A DNA stretch of 64,000 bases from Bacteroidales bacterium (GCA_003141895.1 PLNT01000017.1:50099-114098), one strand, 5' to 3'; counted from the stretch's first letter, positions 53,361-62,479 are shown. Program-made: numbers and translations. Notes: generated by a model not told the origin, from the sequence alone.

Positions 53361-53753
53361 TCAAACAAAATACATTACAAGAATCGCTATTATTGAAAGA
53401 ATATTTACAATTGTGAAAAAGTAATTATACCCTTCTCTTTTTTTGCTGAACTGACCAAGCTTCCTGGCAAAAATACCAATGGTAGGTACAAAAAGAACTA
53501 CAAGAAAAGCGAAAAACTCGATCCCAAAGAATACCGTTTCCAATCCGCCTTTAACGAGTGCAGAAAGGTAAATTACTATCAGCAGAACCAGTAAATACAA
53601 AAGGTAACTTACCTTAAGAAGGAGTGTTGAAACCATTCTTCTTTTATGAAGCTCATGTGGTTTCAGATAAGCATATGCTAGAGCGAATACTATTATTATA
53701 AAGACAACCCCAAGAATATGATTCAATACCAAAGGGAAATTTGCCATATCCAT
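53361..53753 (-). CDS. Small integral membrane protein of unknown function
   Basis: The 130-residue protein has four hydrophobic helices, near residues 8-28, 44-65, 72-92 and 109-129, joined by short charged loops (KPHELHKRR; RKLGQFSKKREGY). No family is recognised. It begins 16 bp after the ROK kinase gene, so it is probably in the same operon. A signal for another function is not visible. Confidence 0.65.
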   Translation of the reverse strand: MDMANFPLVLNHILGVVFIIIVFALAYAYLKPHELHKRRMVSTLLLKVSYLLYLLVLLIVIYLSALVKGGLETVFFGIEFFAFLVVLFVPTIGIFARKLGQFSKKREGYNYFFTIVNILSIIAILVMYFV

Positions 53754-53769
53754 CGAATTAATTTTCCGA

Positions 53770-54741
53770 TCACGATTTATTATTTGTCCATATCAGTGAA
53801 CTAGCTCCGAGCACAGCAGCATTATGAGTGCTCAGCTCTGATGGCAGAAGTTTGACCTTCCCTTTGTATATACTCAGAAGATTTTCCTCCATATATTCTT
53901 TTGCCGGTTCAAAAATAAGGTCCTTGGCTAGTGCGAGTCCTCCAAAAAGAAAAATTGCCTCGGGATTTGTATGAGCAACAACATCGGCAAGCTTGAACCC
54001 CAGCATCTGTCCTGTATGCTTAAATGCTCTTTTGGCTAAATAATCACCTCTCTTGGCTGCATCGTGTATAATCTCGGCATCAAGTTCATCAAAACTGAAT
54101 TTTCTGAGTTCGCTGGGTTCATTACTATCGGCCATTATTTTCAACAATGATCTTTTGAGACCGGTAGCCGATACATATGTTTCGAGACAACCTTTTCTGC
54201 CGCATCCGCAATCGCGGTTTGATGGTCCCGGTCTGATTGCTGTATGCCCTATCTCTCCGGCAAATCCATCATGCCCGTAGACTAATTTCCCATCAATAAC
54301 GAAGCCGCTTCCAAGACCAGTACCCAGTGTTATAACCACAAAGTTTTTCATCCCCTTCGCACCTCCGTAAACCATTTCACCTACAGCTGCTGCATTTGCA
54401 TCGTTCGTTACGACAACAGGCAGATCTGTATGCCGGTGAAAAATTTCTGCAAGAGGAACTATGCCTTTCCAGGGGAGTCCTGCAGCATATTCTATTGTTC
54501 CTTTATTTATATTCCCCATTGGAGTACCTATTCCGTATCCGATCAAGTCGGCGCCGTTTCCCAATTTCTGAAGCGTAACCTGTATCTTTTCATACAGTGC
54601 AGCTACAAAAACTTCGATTTCATCATAGTGTGTGGTTTTTATCCGGTCTTCACCAAGAATATTACCTTCTCTGTCGACTAAACCGAAAACCGTGTTTGTA
54701 CCTCCGATATCAATTCCGGCGGCTACTTCTTTTTTTGCCAT
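53770..54741 (-). CDS. ROK-family sugar kinase (glucokinase-like)
   Basis: The 323-residue protein has the phosphate loop GIDIGGTNTVFGLVDREG near residue 8, VTNDANAAAVGE, ITLGTGLGSGFV and the ROK zinc/substrate block GHTAIRPG then CGCGRKGCLETYVS. ROK kinases phosphorylate glucose, GlcNAc, ManNAc or related sugars with ATP. Its neighbours on the same strand (SIS isomerase, PIG-L deacetylase, phosphofructokinase) suggest an amino-sugar or glucose substrate, but a 399-bp gap full of repeats separates it from them. Confidence 0.92.
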   Translation of the reverse strand: MAKKEVAAGIDIGGTNTVFGLVDREGNILGEDRIKTTHYDEIEVFVAALYEKIQVTLQKLGNGADLIGYGIGTPMGNINKGTIEYAAGLPWKGIVPLAEIFHRHTDLPVVVTNDANAAAVGEMVYGGAKGMKNFVVITLGTGLGSGFVIDGKLVYGHDGFAGEIGHTAIRPGPSNRDCGCGRKGCLETYVSATGLKRSLLKIMADSNEPSELRKFSFDELDAEIIHDAAKRGDYLAKRAFKHTGQMLGFKLADVVAHTNPEAIFLFGGLALAKDLIFEPAKEYMEENLLSIYKGKVKLLPSELSTHNAAVLGASSLIWTNNKS

Positions 54742-54935
54742 ATCTTTATAATTTAAGCTAGATATTTTAAACTAACTAAATATATACCAGGAGTTTAGGT
54801 TGTTTGAAATTCAAAAAAACGGAATCCTTTTATTTCTGTCCTCCGAATTTTAGGAGCAAGATATAACTTTTTTGAGTTATGAGAGTTAGTTTATTAATGG
54901 ATTCTTTATAAAATCAGTTTCTCTGGCATTGAAAA

Positions 54936-55115
54936 GGTCGACCCCCCAAAGGGAGGCTAATAAAGGCGGACCCCCTGCCGCTGCGCTCCCGATAGCTATC
55001 GGGATGTCCCGCTAAAGGGGGACTAATTCGGTGTCATTAATGAATTAATTAAAAACAGAGAATTAACCCCCCCTGCCTACCGGCAGGCAGGCTTTAGGGG
55101 GGTAGGGGGGCCAAT
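54936..55115. repeat. G/C-tract repeat with two nested palindromes inside the sugar gene cluster
   Basis: The 399-bp gap 54742-55140 has no gene. It carries TCCCGATAGCTATCGGGA at 54987-55004 within a unit nearly identical to 50671-50780, and CCTGCCTACCGGCAGGCAGG at 55072-55091 inside a following CCCCC...GGGGGG unit. The second palindrome is also at 36953-36972 in the opposite orientation. An RNA crossing this gap would contain several strong hairpins. Confidence 0.8.
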
Positions 55116-55140
55116 AATCTTTGCAACCTGGCCGCTCGTG

Positions 55141-56157
55141 CTATTCAGGAATATACTCATTCCCTACTTTCCTGGCTCTTGTTGGTTTGTCAAGATTGAT
55201 CCCTAATGCGACACCTGTCTCAACGAGAATATTCCATCCTGCTGCAAGCTGAACATATTCAGCGTATTGTCCGCCATCAGGAATAATTATTGTTGGGAAG
55301 ATCGTTTTCTTTGTCGAAACTGCAATAATATTCAAACCAACACCTTTTACAAGGCATTCATTGAATTTTTCCATTTCGGCCGGGAAGGGTTCTATCCAGA
55401 TAACGACTTCACTCTTATCCATTACCTCTTCAATACCGTGAACAGCAAAAGTTCCCTCGAGGAATGCAGATTTTTTCCTGGTTATCTCATTTGTTTTAAG
55501 AGCCAGTTCTTCAGCAACTCCATTATTTCTTCCGGCAAAGTAGATCATGCTGGCTTTGCTTATTATACCTGTTATTGCAGGATCAATTTTTAGAGTCAAT
55601 GCCTCCTCAGTTTTATCGGCAAGCTCTTTTAATCCATCCATTTTTTCACCTTTTATAATTCTGAGTAGAGAATCGTAAAAAAGACCCTGCTCAATAACTG
55701 ATTTGGTGGCTGCTACTGCGTTTTCTTTACCGCATATTAAAATATGTGTGTCAGATACAATTTCTTCAAGCTTTGTGCCAGGATTGGCCGTTAGACCAAA
55801 AACGGCTTTGTGATTCTGTTTTTTGAGTGCTGTTGTGAGCCTTACAACTTCTTTTGTCTGGCCCGAGTTTGAAGCGGCAAAAACCGTATAATCATTGAGA
55901 TTATATTCTTCCGCCTGGGTACAGCCTTCTGTGACAATCGGCAGGGTTAACCCTTTTTTATGAAATGCATAAATGGCTCTTTTAGCAGGAAATATCCTGC
56001 TGCTTCCCTCACCTGTCAGGAATAAACCTTTTAGTTTTTTAACAGTTACTGCAAACCTGGCTGCAACATCAGGCTTAAATGAACGGATAATTGCTGGAGT
56101 TTCCATCATCTCCCTGACAAGAGCATACTTATTGTACTTTTCTTCTGATAGTTTCAT
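55141..56157 (-). CDS. SIS-domain sugar isomerase/deaminase (GlmS isomerase-domain-like)
   Basis: The 338-residue protein has two SIS domains: FLTGEGSSRIFPAKRAIYAF and AASNSGQTKEVVRL in the first, YFAGRNNGVAEELALKTNEI in the second. The end DKPTRARKVGNEY resembles the C-terminal loop of GlmS, but the glutaminase domain is absent. Stand-alone proteins of this type deaminate glucosamine-6-phosphate or isomerise amino-sugar phosphates. It starts 5 bp after the PIG-L gene. The pathway role is inferred from neighbours. Confidence 0.85.
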   Translation of the reverse strand: MKLSEEKYNKYALVREMMETPAIIRSFKPDVAARFAVTVKKLKGLFLTGEGSSRIFPAKRAIYAFHKKGLTLPIVTEGCTQAEEYNLNDYTVFAASNSGQTKEVVRLTTALKKQNHKAVFGLTANPGTKLEEIVSDTHILICGKENAVAATKSVIEQGLFYDSLLRIIKGEKMDGLKELADKTEEALTLKIDPAITGIISKASMIYFAGRNNGVAEELALKTNEITRKKSAFLEGTFAVHGIEEVMDKSEVVIWIEPFPAEMEKFNECLVKGVGLNIIAVSTKKTIFPTIIIPDGGQYAEYVQLAAGWNILVETGVALGINLDKPTRARKVGNEYIPE

Positions 56158-56162
56158 GATAA

Positions 56163-56933
56163 TTAAATTTTATTGATTAGAAATTCTGAAAGATCGTTCT
56201 GAACCTGGGTTTCCTTCTGAAAACCGCCTCCAAGATGCTGCCAGTAAACTTCGGCATATTCCACACCTGCCATTTTGCCATAATTCCGGTTTCCTTCGAG
56301 AACATATCCAAAGAAATCGTTTATCTTATGCATATGCTGCATTAATTCTATCTGGGAAATATGGTAGCCGAGCATTTTTTTCTTTGTTTCAATTGCTGTT
56401 TTTATATTAACAAAGAAATGAGGAGGTACTATTTGCGATCCCAGGGGATCTGATAAAGTCAGTGGGGAAGTATGATATAATAAAGGTGTGATATCAAGAG
56501 GTTTCTCCTTAACCGGAACGGTAGCCAGAGAAGAAATCATCGCAGCTGTCTCAACAATATTGGCTGTCGTACGGTGATCTGAATGATAATCGGAAGGCAG
56601 ATGTGTAAATATGATACCGGCCCTAACTTTTCTAATAAGGGATATTGTTTTTAACCGTATCTCCTTTGTATCAAAAAGAAATCCGTCCGTACCTCCCAGC
56701 ATATAATATTCAGCATCAAGTACCGCAGCGGCTTTTTTAGCCTCTTCGATCCGGATTTTAGCTGTTTCTTCCATAGTCATATTGCAACCACCAAGATCTC
56801 CGGAGGTCATGGTGGCTATGACGATCTTGTAACCTTTGTCTTTCAGCAGTTTCAAAACTCCTGCATTCCAGGCTTCAGCGTCATCGGGATGAGCATTAAT
56901 TGATAAGGCAACTTTATTAAATTCTTTGTTCAT
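56163..56933 (-). CDS. PIG-L/LmbE-family deacetylase
   Basis: The 256-residue protein has the zinc motif NAHPDDAEAWNAGVL (residues about 12-26), a TSGDLGG segment and the second zinc ligand in HLPSDYHSDHRTT. The family removes N-acetyl groups from GlcNAc-containing molecules. Diacetylchitobiose deacetylases of archaeal chitin pathways belong here, next to SIS-type glucosamine deaminases, which is the same pair as in this operon. It is 10 bp after the phosphofructokinase gene. Confidence 0.88.
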   Translation of the reverse strand: MNKEFNKVALSINAHPDDAEAWNAGVLKLLKDKGYKIVIATMTSGDLGGCNMTMEETAKIRIEEAKKAAAVLDAEYYMLGGTDGFLFDTKEIRLKTISLIRKVRAGIIFTHLPSDYHSDHRTTANIVETAAMISSLATVPVKEKPLDITPLLYHTSPLTLSDPLGSQIVPPHFFVNIKTAIETKKKMLGYHISQIELMQHMHKINDFFGYVLEGNRNYGKMAGVEYAEVYWQHLGGGFQKETQVQNDLSEFLINKI

Positions 56934-56943
56934 AGTTTAATTA

Positions 56944-58152
56944 TTATTTTCTTTTTGCGAATATTTTTTCAAGCTGTACAAATTCAGGAAGTTCACCGGC
57001 AAGAGGTTTAATATAATCAATGAATTTCGGGGACACGTGATTGCCTTCGGCATTAAAAAAGTCCTTTGCCATGGGTTTTGCAGATACTGCAACTTCTTTT
57101 AAAGGAACTTTCCCAAATTCAATGGTGTAAGGATTGTCAGAAGTTCTGATGATGCTGACCATAAATCCTGTTTCTCCTCTCCCTGCAAGTTTAACTGCTT
57201 CCACACCACATCGGTATGCCTCATCCAGATCAACCTGGGATGATCTTACGAAATCGCACATTATAAGTGACTCTGTGATCTGGAACTCGCCCCTGTATCC
57301 AAACTCACTTGTTATCATACGGTGAAGACTGAGAGCAACGCTTGTGCCTCCCATAGCTCCGAATTCGGTATTATTAAACTTATCTTTTACTGTTGCGGCA
57401 CTTACTGGTGTTCCATCTGAATATTTCAATCCTTCACCACAAACGATGGATACCCATCCATATTTCTTTATGCAGGCATCAACCTCTTTCAGATATTTAT
57501 CGCGGTCAAAATGAAATTCAGGGGCATAAATAAGGTGTGGTGCATCTTCTTCCTTTTTTCTTGCAAGAGCTGTTGCTGCAGCAAGCCAGCCTGCATCCCT
57601 TCCAATAGTCTGATATATAACGAAGGTGTCAACTTTCTGCATATCCCGCGCGAGTAAGCCTGCCTGCATCACATTAAGAATATTTGAGCGTGCGGCAGAT
57701 GCAAAGCCTGGAGTATGGTCGGTTCCGAAGAGATCATTGTCGACAGTTTTTGGGATTCCGATACCGGTCAGCTCATATTTCTCTTTACGGCAATAGCTTT
57801 CGACCCTGTGGATCGTGTCCATTGTATCATTTCCTCCAATCAGGAAGAAATACCTTATATCGTATTTTTTCAGCACCTCAAGAATCAGCGGCAGATCCTT
57901 TTCCTGCACTTTGTGACGTGATGATCCAAGAGCTGAGGAAGGTGTGTGGCGCAATCCTTCAATGACTTTATGAGGCTGCTTCCCCAGGTCGTAAAGCCAT
58001 TCCTGCATAAAACCTTCTATTCCAAAGTGCATCCCGTAAATTTCCTTGATGAAAGATGAGGACAGTGCTGTTTCAATAACTCCGGCAAGGCTGGAATTGA
58101 TCACCGAAGTTGGTCCTCCTGATTGTCCGATGAGTGCATTTCCTTTAATCAT
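56944..58152 (-). CDS. 6-phosphofructokinase, pyrophosphate-dependent type
   Basis: The 402-residue protein has GQSGGPTSVINS at the start, GGNDT at 106-110 and IPKTVDNDL with Lys135. In ATP-dependent PFK these positions are GGDGS and PGTIDND; an acidic residue in the first loop and Lys in PKT mark the pyrophosphate-using group. It makes fructose 1,6-bisphosphate reversibly. It starts an operon with the deacetylase and SIS genes, leading amino-sugar carbon into glycolysis. Phosphoryl donor is inferred from these two positions only. Confidence 0.88.
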   Translation of the reverse strand: MIKGNALIGQSGGPTSVINSSLAGVIETALSSSFIKEIYGMHFGIEGFMQEWLYDLGKQPHKVIEGLRHTPSSALGSSRHKVQEKDLPLILEVLKKYDIRYFFLIGGNDTMDTIHRVESYCRKEKYELTGIGIPKTVDNDLFGTDHTPGFASAARSNILNVMQAGLLARDMQKVDTFVIYQTIGRDAGWLAAATALARKKEEDAPHLIYAPEFHFDRDKYLKEVDACIKKYGWVSIVCGEGLKYSDGTPVSAATVKDKFNNTEFGAMGGTSVALSLHRMITSEFGYRGEFQITESLIMCDFVRSSQVDLDEAYRCGVEAVKLAGRGETGFMVSIIRTSDNPYTIEFGKVPLKEVAVSAKPMAKDFFNAEGNHVSPKFIDYIKPLAGELPEFVQLEKIFAKRK

Positions 58153-58205
58153 ATACGTTTGGTCTTTAGGTTATATTAATGTTCATAATCTTCTTTCCCC
58201 ATCAG

Positions 58206-58325
58206 GTTGGCCCCCCTGCCCCCCTAAAGGGGGGTAAAATCTGATTTCTGATTCAGTACAATCCTGTTTTGTGACTGAATTATCGCCCCTTTAGGGGAGA
58301 TGACGCGAAGCGGCAGAGGGGTTTC
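58206..58325. repeat. G/C-tract repeat without the palindrome
   Basis: CCCCCCTGCCCCCCTAAAGG is followed by GGGGTAAAA and then by the inverted CGCCCCTTTAGGGGAGATGA, CGCGAAGCGGCAGAGGGG block. The latter is an uninterrupted relative of the palindrome-bearing unit at 50671 and has GAC (58302-58304) at the insertion point. Confidence 0.65.
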
Positions 58326-58333
58326 CTTCAGTA

Positions 58334-58987
58334 TTATACAAATTTTAGTAATCCAAAATATTCCGGCTGATGATAATCCGGTTCTTTCGTTCCTACCGGG
58401 TTCCATGTTAAATAATGAGGAACTGAAAGCTTATCTCCGCACTTATAAAAATTTGCCCTGAAGGTTTTGCCCTTCAGGCTCTTTATTTTATGCCTGAAGA
58501 ATACCTCAAATGGTATAGCTATGGTGATCGTCCAGGTATTCTCGCCCGTTTTTTCTTTAAATGGCTTTGTCCCTGCGCTTGTAATTCTTCTGATTTTTGA
58601 AATGATCACCGGATCAACTCTTTTACTGCTTGCCCGGTCATACCCTACCCCAAGAAGGCAAGTGCCTATCGGGTTAAATTCCATGTTGTAATAAATCCCA
58701 TCATCTTCGGGTGACACAAAAAATTCAACACACGAATCCTCACAGACCATCTCATTTGAATCAGTTTTTTCAGCCTTGAAATAATTTTCGGTAACATAAT
58801 ATTTCAGAAAAATTTCATCGTCACCATATGCGATTGCCAAACGAACATCAGGCTTGTATTCATATCCCTTCCAGTTAAGTGTATCAATCATAAGAGTGTC
58901 CTTCTGCGCATCCATCATTGATGATACTGTTTCAAGAGAAGGACGGTCAGATTTAAGTTCTAATTTTTGTACTTCTGCGACTTTCAT
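58334..58987 (-). CDS. CBM9-like carbohydrate-binding protein, no signal peptide
   Basis: The 217-residue protein has the CBM9-like pattern: an N-terminal strand WKGYEYKPDVRLAIAYGDDEIFLKYYVTE, CEDSCVEFFVSP, YYNMEFNPIGTCLLGVG and FRANFYKCGDKLSVPHYLTW. Such domains usually bind sugars in secreted enzymes; here the domain is the whole protein and no signal peptide is seen, so it may act in the cytoplasm. A TAAATTTG promoter element lies about 37 bp upstream. Confidence 0.75.
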   Translation of the reverse strand: MKVAEVQKLELKSDRPSLETVSSMMDAQKDTLMIDTLNWKGYEYKPDVRLAIAYGDDEIFLKYYVTENYFKAEKTDSNEMVCEDSCVEFFVSPEDDGIYYNMEFNPIGTCLLGVGYDRASSKRVDPVIISKIRRITSAGTKPFKEKTGENTWTITIAIPFEVFFRHKIKSLKGKTFRANFYKCGDKLSVPHYLTWNPVGTKEPDYHQPEYFGLLKFV

Positions 58988-59023
58988 TTTTGTAATTGCG
59001 TTTTACTTCGGAACTTAAAGAAC

Positions 59024-59031
59024 CAAATTTA
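59024..59031 (-). promoter_or_regulatory. -7 promoter element (TAAATTTG) for the CBM9-like gene
   Basis: CAAATTTA on the plus strand reads TAAATTTG on the minus strand. A leader of about 30 nt is implied. Confidence 0.5.
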
Positions 59032-59088
59032 ATAAAAAAATTAATTCCTTCCTAGAATTACCTCTTACTTTAATTCATCCCAACTATC

Positions 59089-60939
59089 CTATTTGGTTTT
59101 CTTTGCCTCGCGTAATTTTGGATCCTTAAGGTTTTTAATGCCAATGTCCCATGGTTGATCAGTTAATACCCAGCCTGGTTTAAGGTCGAGTTCCTGGAAA
59201 TAATAAGAAACCGGTTCGGGCTGAATGTGTTTGGAAAAATTCCCCGTGGTCCATTTTCCGTCTCCATTCAGGTCATATATGACTCGAGCACGATAGACTC
59301 CAGTTTCAAGAAGATTAAAAGTCACTTTCCCATCTTCTTTCATGGGTATTTCAGCAATAAGCTTTTCAGATTTGTCAAGAAGCTGAATTATCCTTGGGCC
59401 AACATAATTTTTAACAGTAAAAGTTATTTTACCATAGGATTCCGCATCTTTTATAGCAAATTTTATTCCGATAGAATCCGAAGGCAACTTATAAATGTCA
59501 CTAAACGAGGCAGAATCAGCTACAAAAAAATATTTCTTCCCAAGTTCAATCTTTGATTTGAGAAAGTATTTAGTTGAACTTAAGCTGTCTTTTATAAACT
59601 GGTAAGGTATGCTCTTTTTGCTCGTCGGGAGTAATTCGTAGAGTCTTATATGCGTTGTATCTGGTTGAGTAAAAGGAGTTTTTGAATTAAATACGATTGT
59701 TTGTCCGGGCTTCAGATTACCCGCCTGGATATTACTTTCAAGAGTAAAAGCTTTCTTCTTAGCTTTGGATGGAGCTTTTGAGACACGTGGCGAGGCGAAT
59801 CTCATAGCCACAGTATCCAGTTTGTATTTCACAACACCGAGTGAATCTGTAAAAGGGAATTTTATATGAGTCTCAATATTATCCTTAGAGTAGAGCGTAC
59901 TATCAACAAGCCATACCATTAAAGTGTCCCTGTTTCTGCTCGGTTCTTCCATATATGAGCTCTTGTCAGTTCCAGGGATGGAAAACTCAAAATTCATTGT
60001 ATCAGGCGGCAATGACAAAATATATGTAAAATGATATTTTAAATCGCGTTTTGAGCTCATAAGATAGTGTGCTTTTTTCTTTGCCTGAAAAAGATAAAGC
60101 CGGTGTTCTCCTATCAGATCAGGGACCGGCACCTTTTTGACGGTAGTTGTGTCTTTGACAGCAGTTTTGTTTTTGCTGTTTTTGTTTACGACCTTTTTCA
60201 CAATAACGGTATCTTTCGGGATGACAGGAGGTGGTATATAGTTTTTTTCCGAATTTATTAAAATGGTAGAATCCATAAACGCAAATTCTTCGTCAGGAGT
60301 ATTATAGGTTTTACTGTTATCTGCATCTTTTAATCCATATAACTTGTAAATACCGGGACGAATATTGTCAATCCTGAAATACCCGGTCGGATCCAATCGT
60401 GTTATATACTCCGGAAGATGCTTTTCAGCTGCAGAATCAGCAAGTTCCCTGTAGAGGCTCACCTGTGTTTTTTCCGGAACTTCGAGGTTATTTGCATTAT
60501 AAAGATTCCCGGTAACAGATAGAGAATCAATCACCGGACCTGTGGACAGCACAAATTGAAAATTCGGAAGGATGTTTCCTTCATTAAGATCTCTTATTGC
60601 ATCGAGAAAATAGAATGTGTAAGTGGTGCTGTCTTTAAGTTTTTCTTCAAGTTCAATTACAACTCCTTTTCCTTTAGTGACTACTTTTGGCTTCTTTTTC
60701 ATAGGAGGAGAAACCATGAACTTATCATTTATATTATCAAGAACAACATACTCATTAAAAACAACTTCTATTTTTTTCCCCCTGAAATTTTTTGTGCCAT
60801 TCAAAGGAGTGCTCTTAACCACAACGGGAGGGGTTTTATCTTTGAGCCCTCCTGTGGGGTAACTGATCTTAGCACATGAGCCTATTATTGCAATAAGGGC
60901 AGAGATAAGAAAAAGACGGATAATCATCCTTTTACACAT
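59089..60939 (-). CDS. Ig-like-domain (Big_5) outer-surface lipoprotein
   Basis: The 616-residue protein has lipobox IGSC (about residue 22) after a short signal, then PTGGLKDKTPPVVVKSTPLNG and KIEVVFNEYVVLDNI, the Big_5 Ig-like domain common at the start of Bacteroidota cell-surface lipoproteins. A middle region with long lysine/valine runs (KKVVNKNSKNK) may be a linker, and further beta-sandwich segments follow (IDNIRPGIYKLYGLKDADN; VYRARVIYDLNGDGKWTTG). No catalytic motif is seen. It probably sits on the outer membrane as a structural or binding protein. Confidence 0.85.
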   Translation of the reverse strand: MCKRMIIRLFLISALIAIIGSCAKISYPTGGLKDKTPPVVVKSTPLNGTKNFRGKKIEVVFNEYVVLDNINDKFMVSPPMKKKPKVVTKGKGVVIELEEKLKDSTTYTFYFLDAIRDLNEGNILPNFQFVLSTGPVIDSLSVTGNLYNANNLEVPEKTQVSLYRELADSAAEKHLPEYITRLDPTGYFRIDNIRPGIYKLYGLKDADNSKTYNTPDEEFAFMDSTILINSEKNYIPPPVIPKDTVIVKKVVNKNSKNKTAVKDTTTVKKVPVPDLIGEHRLYLFQAKKKAHYLMSSKRDLKYHFTYILSLPPDTMNFEFSIPGTDKSSYMEEPSRNRDTLMVWLVDSTLYSKDNIETHIKFPFTDSLGVVKYKLDTVAMRFASPRVSKAPSKAKKKAFTLESNIQAGNLKPGQTIVFNSKTPFTQPDTTHIRLYELLPTSKKSIPYQFIKDSLSSTKYFLKSKIELGKKYFFVADSASFSDIYKLPSDSIGIKFAIKDAESYGKITFTVKNYVGPRIIQLLDKSEKLIAEIPMKEDGKVTFNLLETGVYRARVIYDLNGDGKWTTGNFSKHIQPEPVSYYFQELDLKPGWVLTDQPWDIGIKNLKDPKLREAKKTK

Positions 60940-60965
60940 AAATTCATACTATTATTAATAATTCA

Positions 60966-60973
60966 CAAACTTA
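60966..60973 (-). promoter_or_regulatory. -7 promoter element (TAAGTTTG) for the Ig-like lipoprotein gene
   Basis: A perfect TAnnTTTG match on the minus strand, 26 bp before the ATG at 60939. Confidence 0.5.
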
Positions 60974-61038
60974 CATCATTTTTTAAAGATTCATTTCTAT
61001 AATATCTTAAAAGTCTTTGGGGAAACGGCAGTTTTGAT

Positions 61039-61068
61039 TTTGATCAATAATAATATTTTTTACCTTTG
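61039..61068 (+). promoter_or_regulatory. Promoter of lgt (TTTG-N18-TACCTTTG)
   Basis: TTTG at 61039-61042 and TACCTTTG at 61061-61068 have the standard Bacteroidota spacing. The ATG at 61092 follows with a short leader. Confidence 0.7.
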
Positions 61069-61091
61069 GCAGTAACATAAAACAGTGTATT

Positions 61092-61892
61092 ATGCATTTA
61101 CTAGTTATTCCCTGGGATGTAAATCCTGAAATATTCCGTATAGGTTCTTTCGCGGTAAGATGGTACGGATTATTTTTCGCATCTTCCTTCTTGTTCGGAT
61201 ATTATATTATGAACAGGATTTTCAAAAATGAAAATCTCGGAGAAGCTACACTGGACAGGTTAACTATTTATATGGCCATCGGTGTTATCATTGGTGCCAG
61301 GCTTGGTCACTGTCTCTTTTATGAACCGGCATATTATTTCAGGCACCCGTGGGAGATTCTTATGATCTGGCACGGAGGTCTTGCCAGTCATGGAGCAGCT
61401 ATTGGAATCCTGACTGCAGTATGGCTTTTCACAAGAAAAGAAAAAAAAGACTACCTCTGGGCGCTTGACAGGATCGCTATTGTTGTGGCACTTTCAGGGT
61501 TCCTGATAAGGATGGGAAATCTTATGAATTCGGAAATTTATGGCGTCGAAACAACTATGCCCTGGGGATTTGTTTTTCTGAGAAATCATGAGGTAGCTCC
61601 CAGGCATCCGACACAGATTTATGAAGGACTTGCATATCTGGCGATCTTTGTTCTTCTCTCAAGGTTATACTGGGTGAAAAAAGGAAAGCATTACCAGGGA
61701 ATGCTGATCAGTCTGATATGTATACTTGTTTTCACAGCAAGATTCTTTATAGAATTCCTTAAGGAACCGCAGGAAGCTTTTGAAGCTACAATGAAACTCA
61801 ATATGGGACAATGGCTGAGTATTCCCTTTATTTTACTTGGAATTGCAGGATTTTACTGGAGCCTTAAACGAAAGAAAATAGCGGAGTTCTGA
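61092..61892 (+). CDS. lgt: Prolipoprotein diacylglyceryl transferase
   Basis: The 266-residue protein has about seven membrane helices, the block HGGLASHGAAIGI and the Lgt signature RMGNLMNSEIYG near residue 140. It transfers diacylglycerol from phosphatidylglycerol to the lipobox cysteine of prolipoproteins at the inner membrane, the first step for all lipoproteins seen in this window. It has its own promoter and is convergent with the TetR gene 5 bp downstream. Confidence 0.97.
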   Translation: MHLLVIPWDVNPEIFRIGSFAVRWYGLFFASSFLFGYYIMNRIFKNENLGEATLDRLTIYMAIGVIIGARLGHCLFYEPAYYFRHPWEILMIWHGGLASHGAAIGILTAVWLFTRKEKKDYLWALDRIAIVVALSGFLIRMGNLMNSEIYGVETTMPWGFVFLRNHEVAPRHPTQIYEGLAYLAIFVLLSRLYWVKKGKHYQGMLISLICILVFTARFFIEFLKEPQEAFEATMKLNMGQWLSIPFILLGIAGFYWSLKRKKIAEF

Positions 61893-61897
61893 GATAA

Positions 61898-62479
61898 TTA
61901 TTTTCTTACGATTCCATAGAACAGGACGTTAAGAATTGCATCAAGCCTGTTTTCAATATTCACCTCTTTCTTTATCCAGAAAAGAGGAACTTCAAGACCT
62001 TTAAGTGTTGTTTGAATAGCCATAGCGGTATATTCACTGTTGATAACGTTGAATACCTTTTTCCGCTGTCCATGATATATTATAAGACGAAGAATTGCAA
62101 GCTCTTCCCTGTCATATTTTTCGCGTATGGTCTCAATAAAATCGTAATGATCGAGATTCTTATCAAAAATGGCATTATAATAATTCGAAAGTTTTTCGAA
62201 CGATTTCATCCTGACAAAAATATAATTTTTCATTTTATCTATTGGCGACTCAACTGATTTGATTGCTGTAGTAAGCTCAGTTCTAAGGATATTAGCCTCA
62301 TGGAGCACAACGGCTTCGAATATATCCTCTTTACTTTCAAAATAATAATAAATAGAACTTTTGCCCATTTTCAGGGCTTTTGCTATTTCATCCATTGTAG
62401 TTTTCTTAAAACCATAACGGCTGAAAATCAGACCCGCAGAAATGATTATTTTTTTTCTAAACTCTTCTTTATTAATCAT
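61898..62479 (-). CDS. TetR/AcrR-family transcriptional regulator
   Basis: The 193-residue protein begins with an AcrR-type helix-turn-helix: AGLIFSRYGFKKTTMDEIAK and GKSSIYYYFESKEDIFEAVV. The ligand domain is unremarkable. It binds DNA as a dimer, usually next to its own gene, but I find no obvious dyad beside its promoter (TATATTTG at 62514-62521). The target genes cannot be told from context; lgt is convergent and unlikely to be one. Confidence 0.9.
   Translation of the reverse strand: MINKEEFRKKIIISAGLIFSRYGFKKTTMDEIAKALKMGKSSIYYYFESKEDIFEAVVLHEANILRTELTTAIKSVESPIDKMKNYIFVRMKSFEKLSNYYNAIFDKNLDHYDFIETIREKYDREELAILRLIIYHGQRKKVFNVINSEYTAMAIQTTLKGLEVPLFWIKKEVNIENRLDAILNVLFYGIVRK

Noticed and set aside
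58224..58406. Minus-strand 60-codon frame after the CBM9-like gene
   Set aside because: It overlaps the real CBM9-like gene in another frame and ends in a G/C-tract repeat.
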